Source of the DNA: Mycobacterium colombiense
Lineage (GTDB): Bacteria; Actinomycetota; Actinomycetes; Mycobacteriales; Mycobacteriaceae
DNA: 64,000 nt
Direction: 5' to 3'
NCBI RefSeq assembly: GCF_001665835.1
Contig: NZ_LZSX01000100.1
Location: 1 to 64,000, forward strand
In this document: positions 18,110 to 27,444 of the stretch, piece by piece
Layout: every line of letters begins with the position of its first letter
Position numbering within the stretch: the stretch's first letter is position 1
Program-made: the position numbers and the translations under genes
Notes under the pieces: generated by a model
Database searches by the model: none
What the model was told of the DNA's origin: nothing
What the model saw: only the letters and a program-made list of their open reading frames with translations

Positions 18110-20176
18110 TCAGCCTGGATCGGCCGGGGCCTGGCCGGACCGCTTGGGCATCTCGCCCTGCGCCAGCTGTGCCAGCATCGCGTTGTAGGCGACCAGCTCG
18201 GCGTCATCGTCGCGGTCGGCGGCCCGGTCCAGCCGCTTGGCGGTACGGCGATCGCTGCGCGCCCACTGGATCAGCAGCGCAAGCATCACGATCACCAGCG
18301 GGAATTCTCCCGCGGCCCAGGCGATGCCGCCGCCCAGTCGCTGATCCCCCAGCAGGTCGGTGTGCCAGCTCAGGCCCAGCGAGCGGTAATAATCCGCGGC
18401 GAGCACCTTCTTGGTACCCATCAGCACCACCCCGAAGAAGGCGTGCAGCGGCAGCGATGCGAACACCACGGCCACCTTGGCCAGCGGCGGTATCGGTCGC
18501 GGCGTCGGGTCCACCCCGATCACCACCCAATAGAACAGGTAGCCGCTCAGCAGAAAGTGCAGGTTCATCGCCAGATGCCCGGCGTGGCTGCTCGCGGTGG
18601 TGTCGAAGAGGTTCGACAGGTACAGCCCGTAGAACCCGGCGACGAACAGGACGGTGGCCACCACCGGGTTGGTGAGGAATCGGGAGACGCGGCTGTGCAG
18701 CGCGGCCAACAGCCATTCCCGCATGCCCGGCGGATCGTCACGGCCGGCCGCGGGCAGCGCCCGCAGCGCCAGGGTGACCGGGGCGCCGAGCACCAGCAGG
18801 ATCGGGATCAGCATCGACAGGCACATGTGGACCACCATGTGCATGCTGAACATCGCCGGCATGTAGCGCCCGACGCCCGACGACGTCACGAACAGCAACA
18901 CCAGGCAGCCGAGCAGCCAGGAAAAGGTCCGACCGGGCGGCCACGTGTCGCCGCGCCGGCGCAGCCGCACCAGCGCCGCCACATACAGGGCGGCGAAGAC
19001 GATGGCGGCGGAGCCGAAGATCAGGTCGAAGCGCCAGTCGAACAGGATGCGCGCCACGGTGGGCGGCCCGTCGAAGTCGTAACCGATCTCGGCTTCGGGA
19101 ATCGACGGCAGCCGGGCCGGCGGTGGCGGCGGCGGGGTGCGGCCCAGCCCGACGGCGATGCCGAAGGTGAGGCCGAAAATGGCGGCCTCGATCAGCGTCA
19201 GCCGCAGCAGCGCACCACGTGCGCGTGCTGGAGTCGGATCCGCTTGCAGCGCAGCCACACTCACGCGCCGCTGGCGCCAGCCAAGCCCGCCCAGCAGGCA
19301 CAGTGCGACGAACTTGGCGGTGACCAGCCGCCCGTAGTCGGTGACGAACAGGTCGGACGGCTGCACGCGCACCAGGGCGTTGACCACTCCGCTCACCGCC
19401 ATCGCGACCCAACACCACAGCGCGATCATCGAGAAACGCCGCGCGGCCAGCCCGAGGTGACCGCCGCCGCGCAGGGCGTGGGCCAGCAGGGCGAGCAGGC
19501 CACCGGCCCACAGGCTGGCGGCGACCAGGTGGATCAGCAGGCCGTTGGTGGCCAGGTCGTGCGAACCGCCGGCCGACGAATGACCGGTCAAGCCCAGCGG
19601 AATCAGCGTCATCACCGACGCGGCGGCCAGCACCGGCGTCCACGACCAGCGCAGCACCGACAGGCTCGCCAGCGTGATCACCGCGGCCATGATCGCGGTC
19701 CAGCGCCAGGCCGAGGCGTTGGTGATCAGACCCGCCAACGACCACATCCGCATCGGGGGAATGTCGGTGACGGGATGGCCGGACACGTCGGAGATGGTCA
19801 GCGGGACCAGCAGTGCGGCGCACACCGCCCACACCCCCGAGGCCACCGTCCCGAGCCGAAGGGCCCGATAGCCGTCGGCGTCGAGGACACCGCTGCGCTG
19901 CGGCGGCACCAGAAACGCGGCGAACAGGAACGATCCGACCGCGAGCACGGCGGCGATCTCACCCGCGGCGCGCACGTACGGCAGCCCCAGCGTGGTCACC
20001 TGGCCCGGGTCGGGCAGACCGGTCACGGTCAGCGCGCTGGCCAGCGAAAGCGTCCCAATGCCGGCGGCCGTGCAGCCCGCCAGTACCGCGACACCGACCA
20101 GCACCGGCCACACCAGCGCGCGGCGCTGGGTAGCGGCCTCGGCCGGGGCCTTGCCGGCCGGCGGGGCGACGGTCAT
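18110..20176 (-). CDS. CopD / cytochrome c oxidase assembly CtaG fusion membrane protein
   Basis: A 688-residue polytopic membrane protein with two parts. Residues about 1-320 resemble CopD copper-resistance proteins (several helices, THSSAGGSHDL, LIHLVAASLWAGGLLALL). Residues about 370-640 are a CtaG_caa3 type cytochrome oxidase assembly domain (FSMHMVVHMCLSMLIP, HLAMNLHFLLSGYLFYW, PLHAFFGVV), rich in membrane-buried His and Met suited to copper. This architecture matches Rv0102-type proteins. ATG at 20176 is the first in-frame start that avoids overlapping plsB2. The final 50 residues are cytosolic and charged. A role in copper delivery to the oxidase is inferred from the domains. Confidence 0.85.
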   Translation of the reverse strand: MTVAPPAGKAPAEAATQRRALVWPVLVGVAVLAGCTAAGIGTLSLASALTVTGLPDPGQVTTLGLPYVRAAGEIAAVLAVGSFLFAAFLVPPQRSGVLDADGYRALRLGTVASGVWAVCAALLVPLTISDVSGHPVTDIPPMRMWSLAGLITNASAWRWTAIMAAVITLASLSVLRWSWTPVLAAASVMTLIPLGLTGHSSAGGSHDLATNGLLIHLVAASLWAGGLLALLAHALRGGGHLGLAARRFSMIALWCWVAMAVSGVVNALVRVQPSDLFVTDYGRLVTAKFVALCLLGGLGWRQRRVSVAALQADPTPARARGALLRLTLIEAAIFGLTFGIAVGLGRTPPPPPPARLPSIPEAEIGYDFDGPPTVARILFDWRFDLIFGSAAIVFAALYVAALVRLRRRGDTWPPGRTFSWLLGCLVLLFVTSSGVGRYMPAMFSMHMVVHMCLSMLIPILLVLGAPVTLALRALPAAGRDDPPGMREWLLAALHSRVSRFLTNPVVATVLFVAGFYGLYLSNLFDTTASSHAGHLAMNLHFLLSGYLFYWVVIGVDPTPRPIPPLAKVAVVFASLPLHAFFGVVLMGTKKVLAADYYRSLGLSWHTDLLGDQRLGGGIAWAAGEFPLVIVMLALLIQWARSDRRTAKRLDRAADRDDDAELVAYNAMLAQLAQGEMPKRSGQAPADPG

Positions 20177-20204
20177 ATGTCCAGGGTATGGGCGGCCACG
20201 CCGG

Positions 20205-22559
20205 CTACAGAGTCTGGCCGTCCAGAAGCTCCTGACGCGCCTTGGCCTCGCGGGCCACGAACTGATCGCGCGCGATCTGGCCGACGTAGTTGAAGTCTTG
20301 CAGGATGTCACGCAGCTCCTGCAGGAAAGCGCCGCGCCTGTCGGCCAAGTCCGGGGCCGGCGCGATCAGGTTCTGATCCTCGACGACCTGGCGCGCGGTG
20401 GCGAAAAGCAGCGTCGACACCGATTCGCTGCTGCGGATCCGGGTCTGCGCCACATACTGTCGGCCGACGCCCAGCGCCAGGTCGGTCAGTTTCTTGTGTC
20501 CGATGTCCGCGGGCGCGTCACGCAGCACGTCGGCGACGATCTCGTAGGCCTCGAAGAACACCCGCAGCATCGCATTCGCCATCAGCGGACGCTTGGCGAA
20601 CAACAGCGCGTGGATCTCTTCGCCCCCGGCGGACACGTGGGCTGCCCAATTGTTGTGCCACGCCATCTCTTCGGCGATGTTGTCCCGGAAGGTCGCCGAG
20701 TCGGCGAAATAGAAATCGAACTTCAACAGATCGCGAAGCCGCATCGCCTGGGTCCAGAAGGCCTCCATGCGGTCGCCCTTGGTGTGCCGGGCGTGGGCTA
20801 GCGCGAGTTCGACGATCGAGGTCTCCAGGAAGGCATGAATCACCGAGTTGCGGTAGAAGGCCGCCGCGTGCTGCTGGTCGGGCGCGATGCGCCACACCGG
20901 CTCCCGGCCGCCGTCGACCCGGGTGATGGGGTGCCCGTTGGACAGTGCGTCGACCGCCGCGCGAACCCCGTCATGGGTGCGCAGCCGCAACGCGCTGATG
21001 GATATCGGGTTTTGTTTGCGTTCCAGGTAATCCAGCGAGTCCTGCAGGGTGTGGTGCAGCTGACCGAGCGTCAACGCCGCGCCGCGGGTGGTCAGCAGCA
21101 GCGCGCACACCAGACCCGTCGCCGTCACCGGCGTCGCCTGCAGGATCCGCCAGGCGACCTCGAACGACATCTTCTGCAGCGCAAGCCTTTTGGCATCCGG
21201 ATCCTGCGCCAACGGGCCGTGCGCGGCGCCCAGGTACTGGCGCATCGACACGGCTTCGGGGAATCGGACGTAGATCTTGCCGTAGTTGCGCTCGCCCTGC
21301 GCGCGGATGAAGTTGTACAGCCAGCCGACGCCCTCGGGCGTCTTCTCGCCGCCGCGGGCGTAGGCGGCGTACTCGGCGGTCTCGTGCAGCTGGTCGAAGC
21401 TGATCGAGACCGGTTGCAGCAGAATGTCTTCGCTGCGTCCGTCCAGGTAGGCGTCGGCGACGTAGGCCAGCAGACCCAGCTTGGGTGGCAGCATTTTTCC
21501 GGTGCGCGACCGGGTGCCCTCGATGGACCAGCTCAGGTTGAACCGCTTTTCGACAATGTAGCCGACGTATTCGCGCAGCACGTACTTGTAGAGCTGGTCG
21601 TTGCCGATGTTGCGGCGGATGAAGATGACACCGGAGCGCCGCAGCAGCGGGCCCATCGCGCCGAACGACAGGTTGATGCCGGCGAACACGTGCACCGGCG
21701 GTAATCGGTTCTCCTGCATGGCGACCGGCACCACCGCGCCGTCGATGTAGGACCGGTGCGAGAACAACAGCACCGCCGGGTGCGCTTCCAGGCCGACCCG
21801 CATCGCCGCGACCTGGTAGCCGTCGTAGTCGATCTCGGGATCGAACCCGCGGCTGAGCATCCTGCCGAGAACCCCGACGAGGTCGACCGAGGCCCGGCTC
21901 CACCCGGTGGAGAGTTCGTCGAGCATCTTTCCGGCCTCGTCGACGGTGGCACCGGGAATCTTGGCCAGTCCCGCGCGAAACCGGTTGGAGGCCAATATCT
22001 CCGGTTTCACCAGCCGAGGCGACTTGTACTGCGGTCCGAGGATCCGGTACTCGACGCGTTCCATCGCCAAGATGGCACGGCGGATCACGAATTGGGCGAA
22101 GTCGTTCTTGTCTTCCCCGACGGTGGTGTCACGCCATTGCCGGCGCAGCTCGGAGACGGTGGCCGCTTCACCGGCCACCACCCGTGCGCGCTGGGGGGCG
22201 GTCCGCACAATCTGTTCTTGCTGACGTTGGTTGGGGTGGTAGGGATCCCGGCCTGGCAGCAGCCCGGCCAGCTTGGCCACCCGGCCGCGGTCCGGCTCCG
22301 GCAGCCAGAACACCCGTACCGGCACGATCGAACGGCCTTCTCCGGATTCGAGCTCTTCGGCCAGGGCCGTCAGCGCGTCCGGCGGTGCGTCCAGCGCCGG
22401 CAGTTTAAGCAGGCCGAAGTTCGCCCCCGGATGGCCGGCACGCTGTTGATCCATCCACGCCGTCACCAGTTGCATCTCGACCGGCGAGGCCATCGACGCC
22501 AATACCAGCGAGTCTCGTCCCGCAAGGACCGCGCTGCTATCTGCGGCCGGTTCGGTCAC
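20205..22559 (-). CDS. plsB2: Glycerol-3-phosphate acyltransferase PlsB2
   Basis: Transfers acyl chains to sn-1 of glycerol-3-phosphate, the first step of phospholipid and triacylglycerol synthesis, at the inner membrane face. The 784 residues compare with 789 in Rv2482c. The acyltransferase motifs are present: H268-RSYI-D273 (catalytic HxxxxD), VIFIRRNIGND, and WSIEGTRSRTGK binding the glycerol phosphate. The GTG at 22559 overlaps the plsC stop as GTGA, so the genes are translationally coupled. It forms an operon with the wax synthase and plsC genes upstream. Confidence 0.94.
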   Translation of the reverse strand: MTEPAADSSAVLAGRDSLVLASMASPVEMQLVTAWMDQQRAGHPGANFGLLKLPALDAPPDALTALAEELESGEGRSIVPVRVFWLPEPDRGRVAKLAGLLPGRDPYHPNQRQQEQIVRTAPQRARVVAGEAATVSELRRQWRDTTVGEDKNDFAQFVIRRAILAMERVEYRILGPQYKSPRLVKPEILASNRFRAGLAKIPGATVDEAGKMLDELSTGWSRASVDLVGVLGRMLSRGFDPEIDYDGYQVAAMRVGLEAHPAVLLFSHRSYIDGAVVPVAMQENRLPPVHVFAGINLSFGAMGPLLRRSGVIFIRRNIGNDQLYKYVLREYVGYIVEKRFNLSWSIEGTRSRTGKMLPPKLGLLAYVADAYLDGRSEDILLQPVSISFDQLHETAEYAAYARGGEKTPEGVGWLYNFIRAQGERNYGKIYVRFPEAVSMRQYLGAAHGPLAQDPDAKRLALQKMSFEVAWRILQATPVTATGLVCALLLTTRGAALTLGQLHHTLQDSLDYLERKQNPISISALRLRTHDGVRAAVDALSNGHPITRVDGGREPVWRIAPDQQHAAAFYRNSVIHAFLETSIVELALAHARHTKGDRMEAFWTQAMRLRDLLKFDFYFADSATFRDNIAEEMAWHNNWAAHVSAGGEEIHALLFAKRPLMANAMLRVFFEAYEIVADVLRDAPADIGHKKLTDLALGVGRQYVAQTRIRSSESVSTLLFATARQVVEDQNLIAPAPDLADRRGAFLQELRDILQDFNYVGQIARDQFVAREAKARQELLDGQTL

Positions 22560-24310
22560 GGATGCCCTCGGGGCGGCGATTCGGGCGCCTCGGCGTTGAC
22601 GGCCGGCGCCTCGGCGACGGATCGTTGCACCTCCCCGTCTTTGAGGGCGGCCTGAGATTCGTGGGGGTTTGCCTTGGGCGGCTTGGCTTTTGAAGCCGCC
22701 TTCTTGGCCGGGGCCTTCTTGGCCGGTGCCTTCTTGGCCGGTGCCTTCTTGGCCGGCGCTTTGGCTTTCCGGCTCTGCGCCTTGGCTGCGGCCTTCATCT
22801 CGGCGTGCAGGTCGACCTCGGGCAGTTTGTCGACCGGCCAGTTGGCGAGCGTGTCCAGGTACAGCTGACGCACCTCGGCGATGCGCTCCGGCAGCGTGTC
22901 AAGCGTCCAGTCCTGCACCGAGATCGGCGGAAAGACCGCGACGTCGACGGTGCCCGGGTTGATGACGGTCGAGTTCCGGGCGGCGACGAGCTCGGCGTTG
23001 CGGATCACGATCGGGACGATCGGGATGCCCGCGGCCATCGCGAGACGAAATGGTCCCTTTTTGAAGGGACCGACCTCAGTGGTGTCCAGCCGGGTACCTT
23101 CCGGCGCCATCACAATGGAAAGTCCGTTCTTGGCTCTCTCTTCGACCGTGCGCATCGTCTCCAGCGCCGAGGCCGAATCGTCTCGGTCGATGAAGACACC
23201 GTCCAACGCTTTGCCGAGCAGGGCCATGATCGGATTCTTTTGTAATTCCTTCTTGGCTACGGCAACCCAGTTGTCATTCACCAGCGCGCCGGCGATGACC
23301 GGGTCAACCTGATTGCGGTGGTTATAGATGAAAACGGCCGGACGTTGGGCGGTCAGATTCTCTTTCCCGACGACATTGAGATGCACTCCCGTGGTCGCCA
23401 GCACGGTCTGGGAAAAAATGGAAGTAAAGAAGTTGGCGCCCCGCCGCCGGCTACCGGTCAGCACACCCATTGCCACTGCGCCGGCCCCGACGGGGACAAT
23501 CGAGCCGAGTCCGGCAAGGGTGCGCACCTGCCGCCGCAGACCCACCGAACCCCGGCTGCTGAATCTCAGGATCGGCCAACCGCGGCGCTTGGCCACCGCG
23601 GCCATTTTCCCCTCGGGATTCGTCGGCCTCGGATTGCCGACCAGATACATCAGAGCGACGTCCTCATCACCGTCGGCGTAGAAGTAGCTGTCCTTGAGAT
23701 CGATGTCGTGCTCGGCGGCAAAGCGTTGTACCGCAGCGGCTTTGCCCGGGCCCCACAGGATCGGCTTCTCGACGCCACCGGTGAGCATGCCGTCCTCGGT
23801 GGTCTCGAACTTGTTGGTGAGCATGTTGGGAATGCCCAGGAACCGCGCGACGGGGTTGACCTGGATGGTCAGCGCCGACGAGCTGAGCACGACGGTGTGG
23901 CCGCGGGCCATGTGGGCCCGCACCAGCTCGCGCATCTCCGGGTAGATCCGGGATTCGATCCGCTGGACGAACAGTCGCTCGCCGATCTCTTCCAGGTCGT
24001 CGAGCAATCGACCGGTCAGCGCCGCGGCGGCTTTGCCGATGAGGTCCTCGAACTCGATACGACCCAGGGTGTGGCTCAGGCCGGCCTGCACCATGCCGAG
24101 CAGCTCCCCCACACCCATGTCGCGGCGCAGCAGCCGCTCCTGGGTCAGGATGACCGCGGTGAACCCGGCGACCAGCGTGCCGTCCAAGTCGAAGAAGGCG
24201 CCGATCGTCGGTCCGGCGGGGCTGGCCATGATCTCGGCCACCGAGCCGGGCAACCGCATGTCCGCTCCAGAGGTTTCGCCGTTGTCCCCCTGCTCCTTCG
24301 AGGCGCTCAT
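22556..24310 (-). CDS. plsC: Bifunctional HAD phosphatase / 1-acylglycerol-3-phosphate acyltransferase
   Basis: A 584-residue two-domain protein as in Rv2483c. The N-terminal HAD domain has D41-L-D43-G-T and the late metal-binding YADGDEDVALM (211-221). The C-terminal LPLAT domain has the catalytic H331-RNQV-D336 and MAPEGTRLD. Together they would acylate lysophosphatidate, with a phosphatase that may make diacylglycerol or remove a head group. The last about 75 residues form a basic histone-H1-like tail containing four copies of a Lys/Ala/Pro pentapeptide encoded by a 15-base tandem repeat. ATG at 24310 overlaps the wax synthase stop as ATGA; the stop overlaps plsB2. Confidence 0.9.
   Translation of the reverse strand: MSASKEQGDNGETSGADMRLPGSVAEIMASPAGPTIGAFFDLDGTLVAGFTAVILTQERLLRRDMGVGELLGMVQAGLSHTLGRIEFEDLIGKAAAALTGRLLDDLEEIGERLFVQRIESRIYPEMRELVRAHMARGHTVVLSSSALTIQVNPVARFLGIPNMLTNKFETTEDGMLTGGVEKPILWGPGKAAAVQRFAAEHDIDLKDSYFYADGDEDVALMYLVGNPRPTNPEGKMAAVAKRRGWPILRFSSRGSVGLRRQVRTLAGLGSIVPVGAGAVAMGVLTGSRRRGANFFTSIFSQTVLATTGVHLNVVGKENLTAQRPAVFIYNHRNQVDPVIAGALVNDNWVAVAKKELQKNPIMALLGKALDGVFIDRDDSASALETMRTVEERAKNGLSIVMAPEGTRLDTTEVGPFKKGPFRLAMAAGIPIVPIVIRNAELVAARNSTVINPGTVDVAVFPPISVQDWTLDTLPERIAEVRQLYLDTLANWPVDKLPEVDLHAEMKAAAKAQSRKAKAPAKKAPAKKAPAKKAPAKKAASKAKPPKANPHESQAALKDGEVQRSVAEAPAVNAEAPESPPRGHP
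22701..22760 (-). repeat. 15-base tandem repeat, four copies, inside plsC
   Basis: Four consecutive 15-base units (TTCTTGGCCGGTGCC on the plus strand, with small variations) encode repeated KAPAK units in the PlsC tail. Units lie at 22701, 22716, 22731 and 22746. Being in-frame multiples of three, copy-number change would lengthen or shorten the basic tail without frameshift. Confidence 0.92.
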
Positions 24311-25782
24311 GATCCCGCCACAGATCGTGTCGACACGGCCGGCTCGGCGAACGACGCGGGCACTGCTCGAGGTGGCGGGTCACCGGCCAGCGCCAGGATC
24401 TCGTCGAAACCCTCTAGCAGGCATTGGGCGAACAACGCCTCGTTTCGCACCGAGGCCTTGTCGTAGCGCACGGTGATGGTGCACCACCCACCCCGCGAGA
24501 TCAGCACCACCATCATCGCCACTCCGGGCAGCGGACCGATTCCGTACTGCCGCAAGACTTTTGCACCGGCGATGTAGGTGTCGCCAGGGAAGACCGGGAC
24601 GTTGCTGGCCTGCACGTCGGAGCCGATCACCGAGCCGGTGATCCCTTCCAGCACCGCGGTCGGCAACACGCTGAGCACCGGGGCAAAAGAACCGATGATG
24701 TTCATCGCGGGCTCGTCGCGGCGCTGCGTCATCTGAGCGCGGATCTTCTTCATCCGGGAGACGGGGTCGGCGGTCCCGATCGGCGCCGCCAGGTTGACGC
24801 CGGTGAACCGGTTGCCGCCGGCGGTATCCGCTTCGGCCCGCAGGCTGACCGGCACCGCCATCGGCAGCGTGCTGACCGGCACGCCGAACGCCTGGTGGTA
24901 GCGGCGCAAGGCGCCACAGAGCCCGGCAAGGTAGGCGTCGTTGATCGACCCGCCGCCGGCCTTCGCGGCCTTGTGCAGGTCGGCGAGCGGGATATCGATC
25001 GCGTCGCTGCGGGTGGCCAGGCTGCGCCGCCGCAGCAGCGGCGACGGCTCGGCGGCCCGGTTGAGCACCCGCATGCCCGACATGGCATACCCGACGATCC
25101 CGGACACGGTGGCGGTCGGTTCCAGAACCGCCCGCCCGGCCGCCGAGACCGCGCCGGACAGCGCGTTCACGACACCGCCGACGACGGCGAAGGGCAGGTG
25201 GTTGATGCCCTGGCGCATCAGATCGTTGGAGCTCAGGTCCTGCGGGACGGGCAGCGGCGGCGTCGGCTTGGCCGGCGGATTGCGCTCGAGGTCATAGATC
25301 TCGGCGAACATCTGAACCCCACCCACGCCGTCGGTGACGGCGTGACTGACATGCAGCAGCGTCGCGGCCCGGCCGTCGGCCAGACCCTCGACCAGGGTGG
25401 CCGTCCACAGCGGCCGCGAGATGTCCATCGGCGACTGCAGGATGAGCTCGGCGAGATCGAATACCTCACGCAGCGTGCCGGGTTCGGACACCCGCACGCG
25501 GCGCACGTGAAAATCCAAGTTGAAGTCGGGGTCGACCACCCAGCGCGGCGACGCGGTCGGCAGGGTCGGCACGACGACCTTTTGCCGCAGCCGCAGCACG
25601 CGTCGTGAGGCGCTTTCGAATCGGGCGCGGAATTGTTCCCAGTCCGGCGTGCAGTCCAAGAGCTCCAGCGCCATGATCCCGGACCGGGTGCGGGGGTTCG
25701 CCTCTCCCCTGTGCAGTAGGTAGTCGACCGGCCCGAGCGCGTCGGACAACTCAATCGCCTCGACGGGCTCAGTCATGGTCAT
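24307..25782 (-). CDS. Wax ester synthase / diacylglycerol acyltransferase (Rv2484c-like)
   Basis: A WS/DGAT family acyltransferase that makes triacylglycerol or wax esters; 491 residues, as in Rv2484c. The condensation-type active site reads LLHVSHAVTDGVGG: the catalytic His147 and D151-G152 of the HHxxxDG motif are kept, while the first His is Ser146. The N-terminal VDYLLHRGEANP and the conserved PLW (125-127) are typical. The stop overlaps the plsC start (ATGA), making a three-gene operon with plsC and plsB2. ATG at 25782; a second ATG two codons later is possible. Confidence 0.9.
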   Translation of the reverse strand: MTMTEPVEAIELSDALGPVDYLLHRGEANPRTRSGIMALELLDCTPDWEQFRARFESASRRVLRLRQKVVVPTLPTASPRWVVDPDFNLDFHVRRVRVSEPGTLREVFDLAELILQSPMDISRPLWTATLVEGLADGRAATLLHVSHAVTDGVGGVQMFAEIYDLERNPPAKPTPPLPVPQDLSSNDLMRQGINHLPFAVVGGVVNALSGAVSAAGRAVLEPTATVSGIVGYAMSGMRVLNRAAEPSPLLRRRSLATRSDAIDIPLADLHKAAKAGGGSINDAYLAGLCGALRRYHQAFGVPVSTLPMAVPVSLRAEADTAGGNRFTGVNLAAPIGTADPVSRMKKIRAQMTQRRDEPAMNIIGSFAPVLSVLPTAVLEGITGSVIGSDVQASNVPVFPGDTYIAGAKVLRQYGIGPLPGVAMMVVLISRGGWCTITVRYDKASVRNEALFAQCLLEGFDEILALAGDPPPRAVPASFAEPAVSTRSVAGS

Positions 25783-25913
25783 CAGCTGGACGCGCCAACG
25801 TTGTCACCGTCGATCAAGCCTCCTGCCTTTGGACCCCACCAACCCCAAGGTCTCCCCAACGCTAGTCGGGTTACCGCGCTGGTGAAAGGAGCGGCAGGTT
25901 CCTGAGCGAGGGC

Positions 25914-27161
25914 TCAGCTGGCCGAAGTGGCCGACAAGGGCAGCGAATCCAACACCGAGCTGACGCGCCGCCCGTAGACGACCCCGAGGAAATCGGCGAC
26001 GGCGTCAGCGGCCAGCCGCGATCGAACCGTCGGTGTGATATCGAAAGCGTGGTGCGCGTTGCCGAGTTCGGCGTGGGCCACCGTGGCCGCCCCGGCCGCG
26101 CGCAGCGCCGCGCAGAACACGCGAGCCTGGCCGCTGGGCACCAATTCGTCCTTCTCGCCGTGCAGCACGAAGAAGGGCGGCGCGTCGCCGTGGACGTAGG
26201 AAACCGGCGATGCCGCCGTGAAGCGCTCGGGCTCGTCGGCGTAGCGGGCCTTCATCACGAACTGTTCGAGGAACGGCAGCATCAGCGGGTGCATGTTCTC
26301 GAAGTCGGTGAAGTCGTAGACACCGTAATAGGGCGCCACCGCTTGCACGGTGGTGTCGGCGTCTTCGAAGCCCGGTTGGAAGGCGGGGTCGTTCGGGGTG
26401 AGCGCCGCCAGGGAGGCCAGGTGCCCGCCCGCCGAGCCGCCGGTGATCGCTATGAAGTCGGGGTCACCGCCGTAGTCGGCGATGTTCTCCCGCACCCAGG
26501 CGATCGCCCTTTTCACGTCGATCAGGTGCGCGGGGAAGGCGGCGCGCGGGCTCTTGCTGTAGTCGATCGAGACGCAGATCCAGCCGAGTTGAACCATTCG
26601 GCTCATCAGCGTGTAGGCCTGCGGGCGGCGGCCGTTCAGCGTCCACGCCCCGCCGGGCACCTGGATCAACACCGGCGCCCGGCACCCGGGGACCAGGTCA
26701 TCGCGTCGCCAGATGTCGAGCAGGTGGTCGCGTGCGCTCGGGCCGTAGGAGATGTCGGAAGTCTGCGCGGCGTACCGGCGGTGCGGCCCGGGGCGGCCCA
26801 ACAGGCCTCCGCGCGGGCCGCACAGCGCCCCGACGGCCGCGGGGTGACACACCTGCTCACCAAACTCGGGGCCGAAGGCCTCCTCCAGGGCCGTGGTGAG
26901 GGTCTTGTCCGCCCGCTGGGCGGCCAACGTCTTGCCGACCTGGCCGACGGACGGGTGCGAGACCCGCGACAGCGCGTGCCCGGTCACCACGTGGGGCGGA
27001 AACTCGGTGAAAAGCCAACCGGCCAAGCAGCCCAGCGCAAACGGCCCGCCGCGAAACACCAGGTTGCCGAGCTGATAGACGTCCCGGGCCTCGGCCGCCA
27101 GGCGTGCCGCCTGGGCGCCCGCCCACCCGCAGGGCGAAGACTGATTACTGGCCACGCTCAT
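25914..27161 (-). CDS. lipQ: Carboxylesterase/lipase LipQ (HSL-type alpha/beta hydrolase)
   Basis: A 415-residue alpha/beta hydrolase of the hormone-sensitive-lipase group, probably acting on short or medium acyl esters. The oxyanion region is QVPGGAWTLNG (167-177) and the nucleophile elbow ITGGSAGGH puts Ser243 in GGSAGG. The acid is in EKDELVP and the His in NAHHAFD near the C-terminus. The N-terminal about 60 residues include a hydrophobic stretch (FALGCLAGWLF) that may associate with membrane. ATG at 27161 has GAGAGGTGA upstream and is preferred to one ten codons earlier. Divergent from tRNA-Arg. Confidence 0.88.
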   Translation of the reverse strand: MSVASNQSSPCGWAGAQAARLAAEARDVYQLGNLVFRGGPFALGCLAGWLFTEFPPHVVTGHALSRVSHPSVGQVGKTLAAQRADKTLTTALEEAFGPEFGEQVCHPAAVGALCGPRGGLLGRPGPHRRYAAQTSDISYGPSARDHLLDIWRRDDLVPGCRAPVLIQVPGGAWTLNGRRPQAYTLMSRMVQLGWICVSIDYSKSPRAAFPAHLIDVKRAIAWVRENIADYGGDPDFIAITGGSAGGHLASLAALTPNDPAFQPGFEDADTTVQAVAPYYGVYDFTDFENMHPLMLPFLEQFVMKARYADEPERFTAASPVSYVHGDAPPFFVLHGEKDELVPSGQARVFCAALRAAGAATVAHAELGNAHHAFDITPTVRSRLAADAVADFLGVVYGRRVSSVLDSLPLSATSAS

Positions 27162-27347
27162 TGCAACGTCACCTCTCGACGTTATGCACACGCCTCGTTG
27201 CGGTTAACGGCCGATGGCCGGCCGGTTTTGTACGTGTGTCGAGATTCCTGACGATAACCGATTAACGTGGCGCGGGAACGATTTTCGCGCGCGTGGCGGC
27301 GGGGAATCCGGTCGGCGGGTGCGGTTCGATAGACTGACCTGCGCATT

Positions 27348-27421
27348 GCCTCCGTAGCTCAGGTGGATAGAGCAAGGGCCTTCTAATCCCTAGGTCGCAC
27401 GTTCGAGTCGTGCCGGGGGCA
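27348..27421 (+). tRNA. tRNA-Arg (anticodon TCT)
   Basis: A cloverleaf can be drawn: acceptor GCCTCCG/CGGGGGC, D stem GCTC/GAGC, anticodon loop CTTCTAA with TCT at its centre, and T arm GCACG-TTCGAGT-CGTGC. The anticodon stem has a C-U mismatch next to the loop. It reads AGA codons. The terminal CCA is not encoded (ACCG follows). A TAGACT -10 box lies at 27330-27335. The DNA beyond it is an accessory-looking segment, as tRNA-Arg genes often serve as integration sites. Confidence 0.93.
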
Positions 27422-27444
27422 CCGGGCTCGTTGTATGACGTCGG

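Noticed and set aside
17987..20293. 768-residue plus-strand open frame antisense to the CopD-CtaG gene
   Set aside because: Gln/His/Arg-rich shadow of a membrane-protein gene; the minus-strand gene explains the DNA fully.
22701..22760. Short direct repeats considered as a CRISPR array
   Set aside because: Units are 15 bases, contiguous without spacers, and in-frame coding for the PlsC tail.
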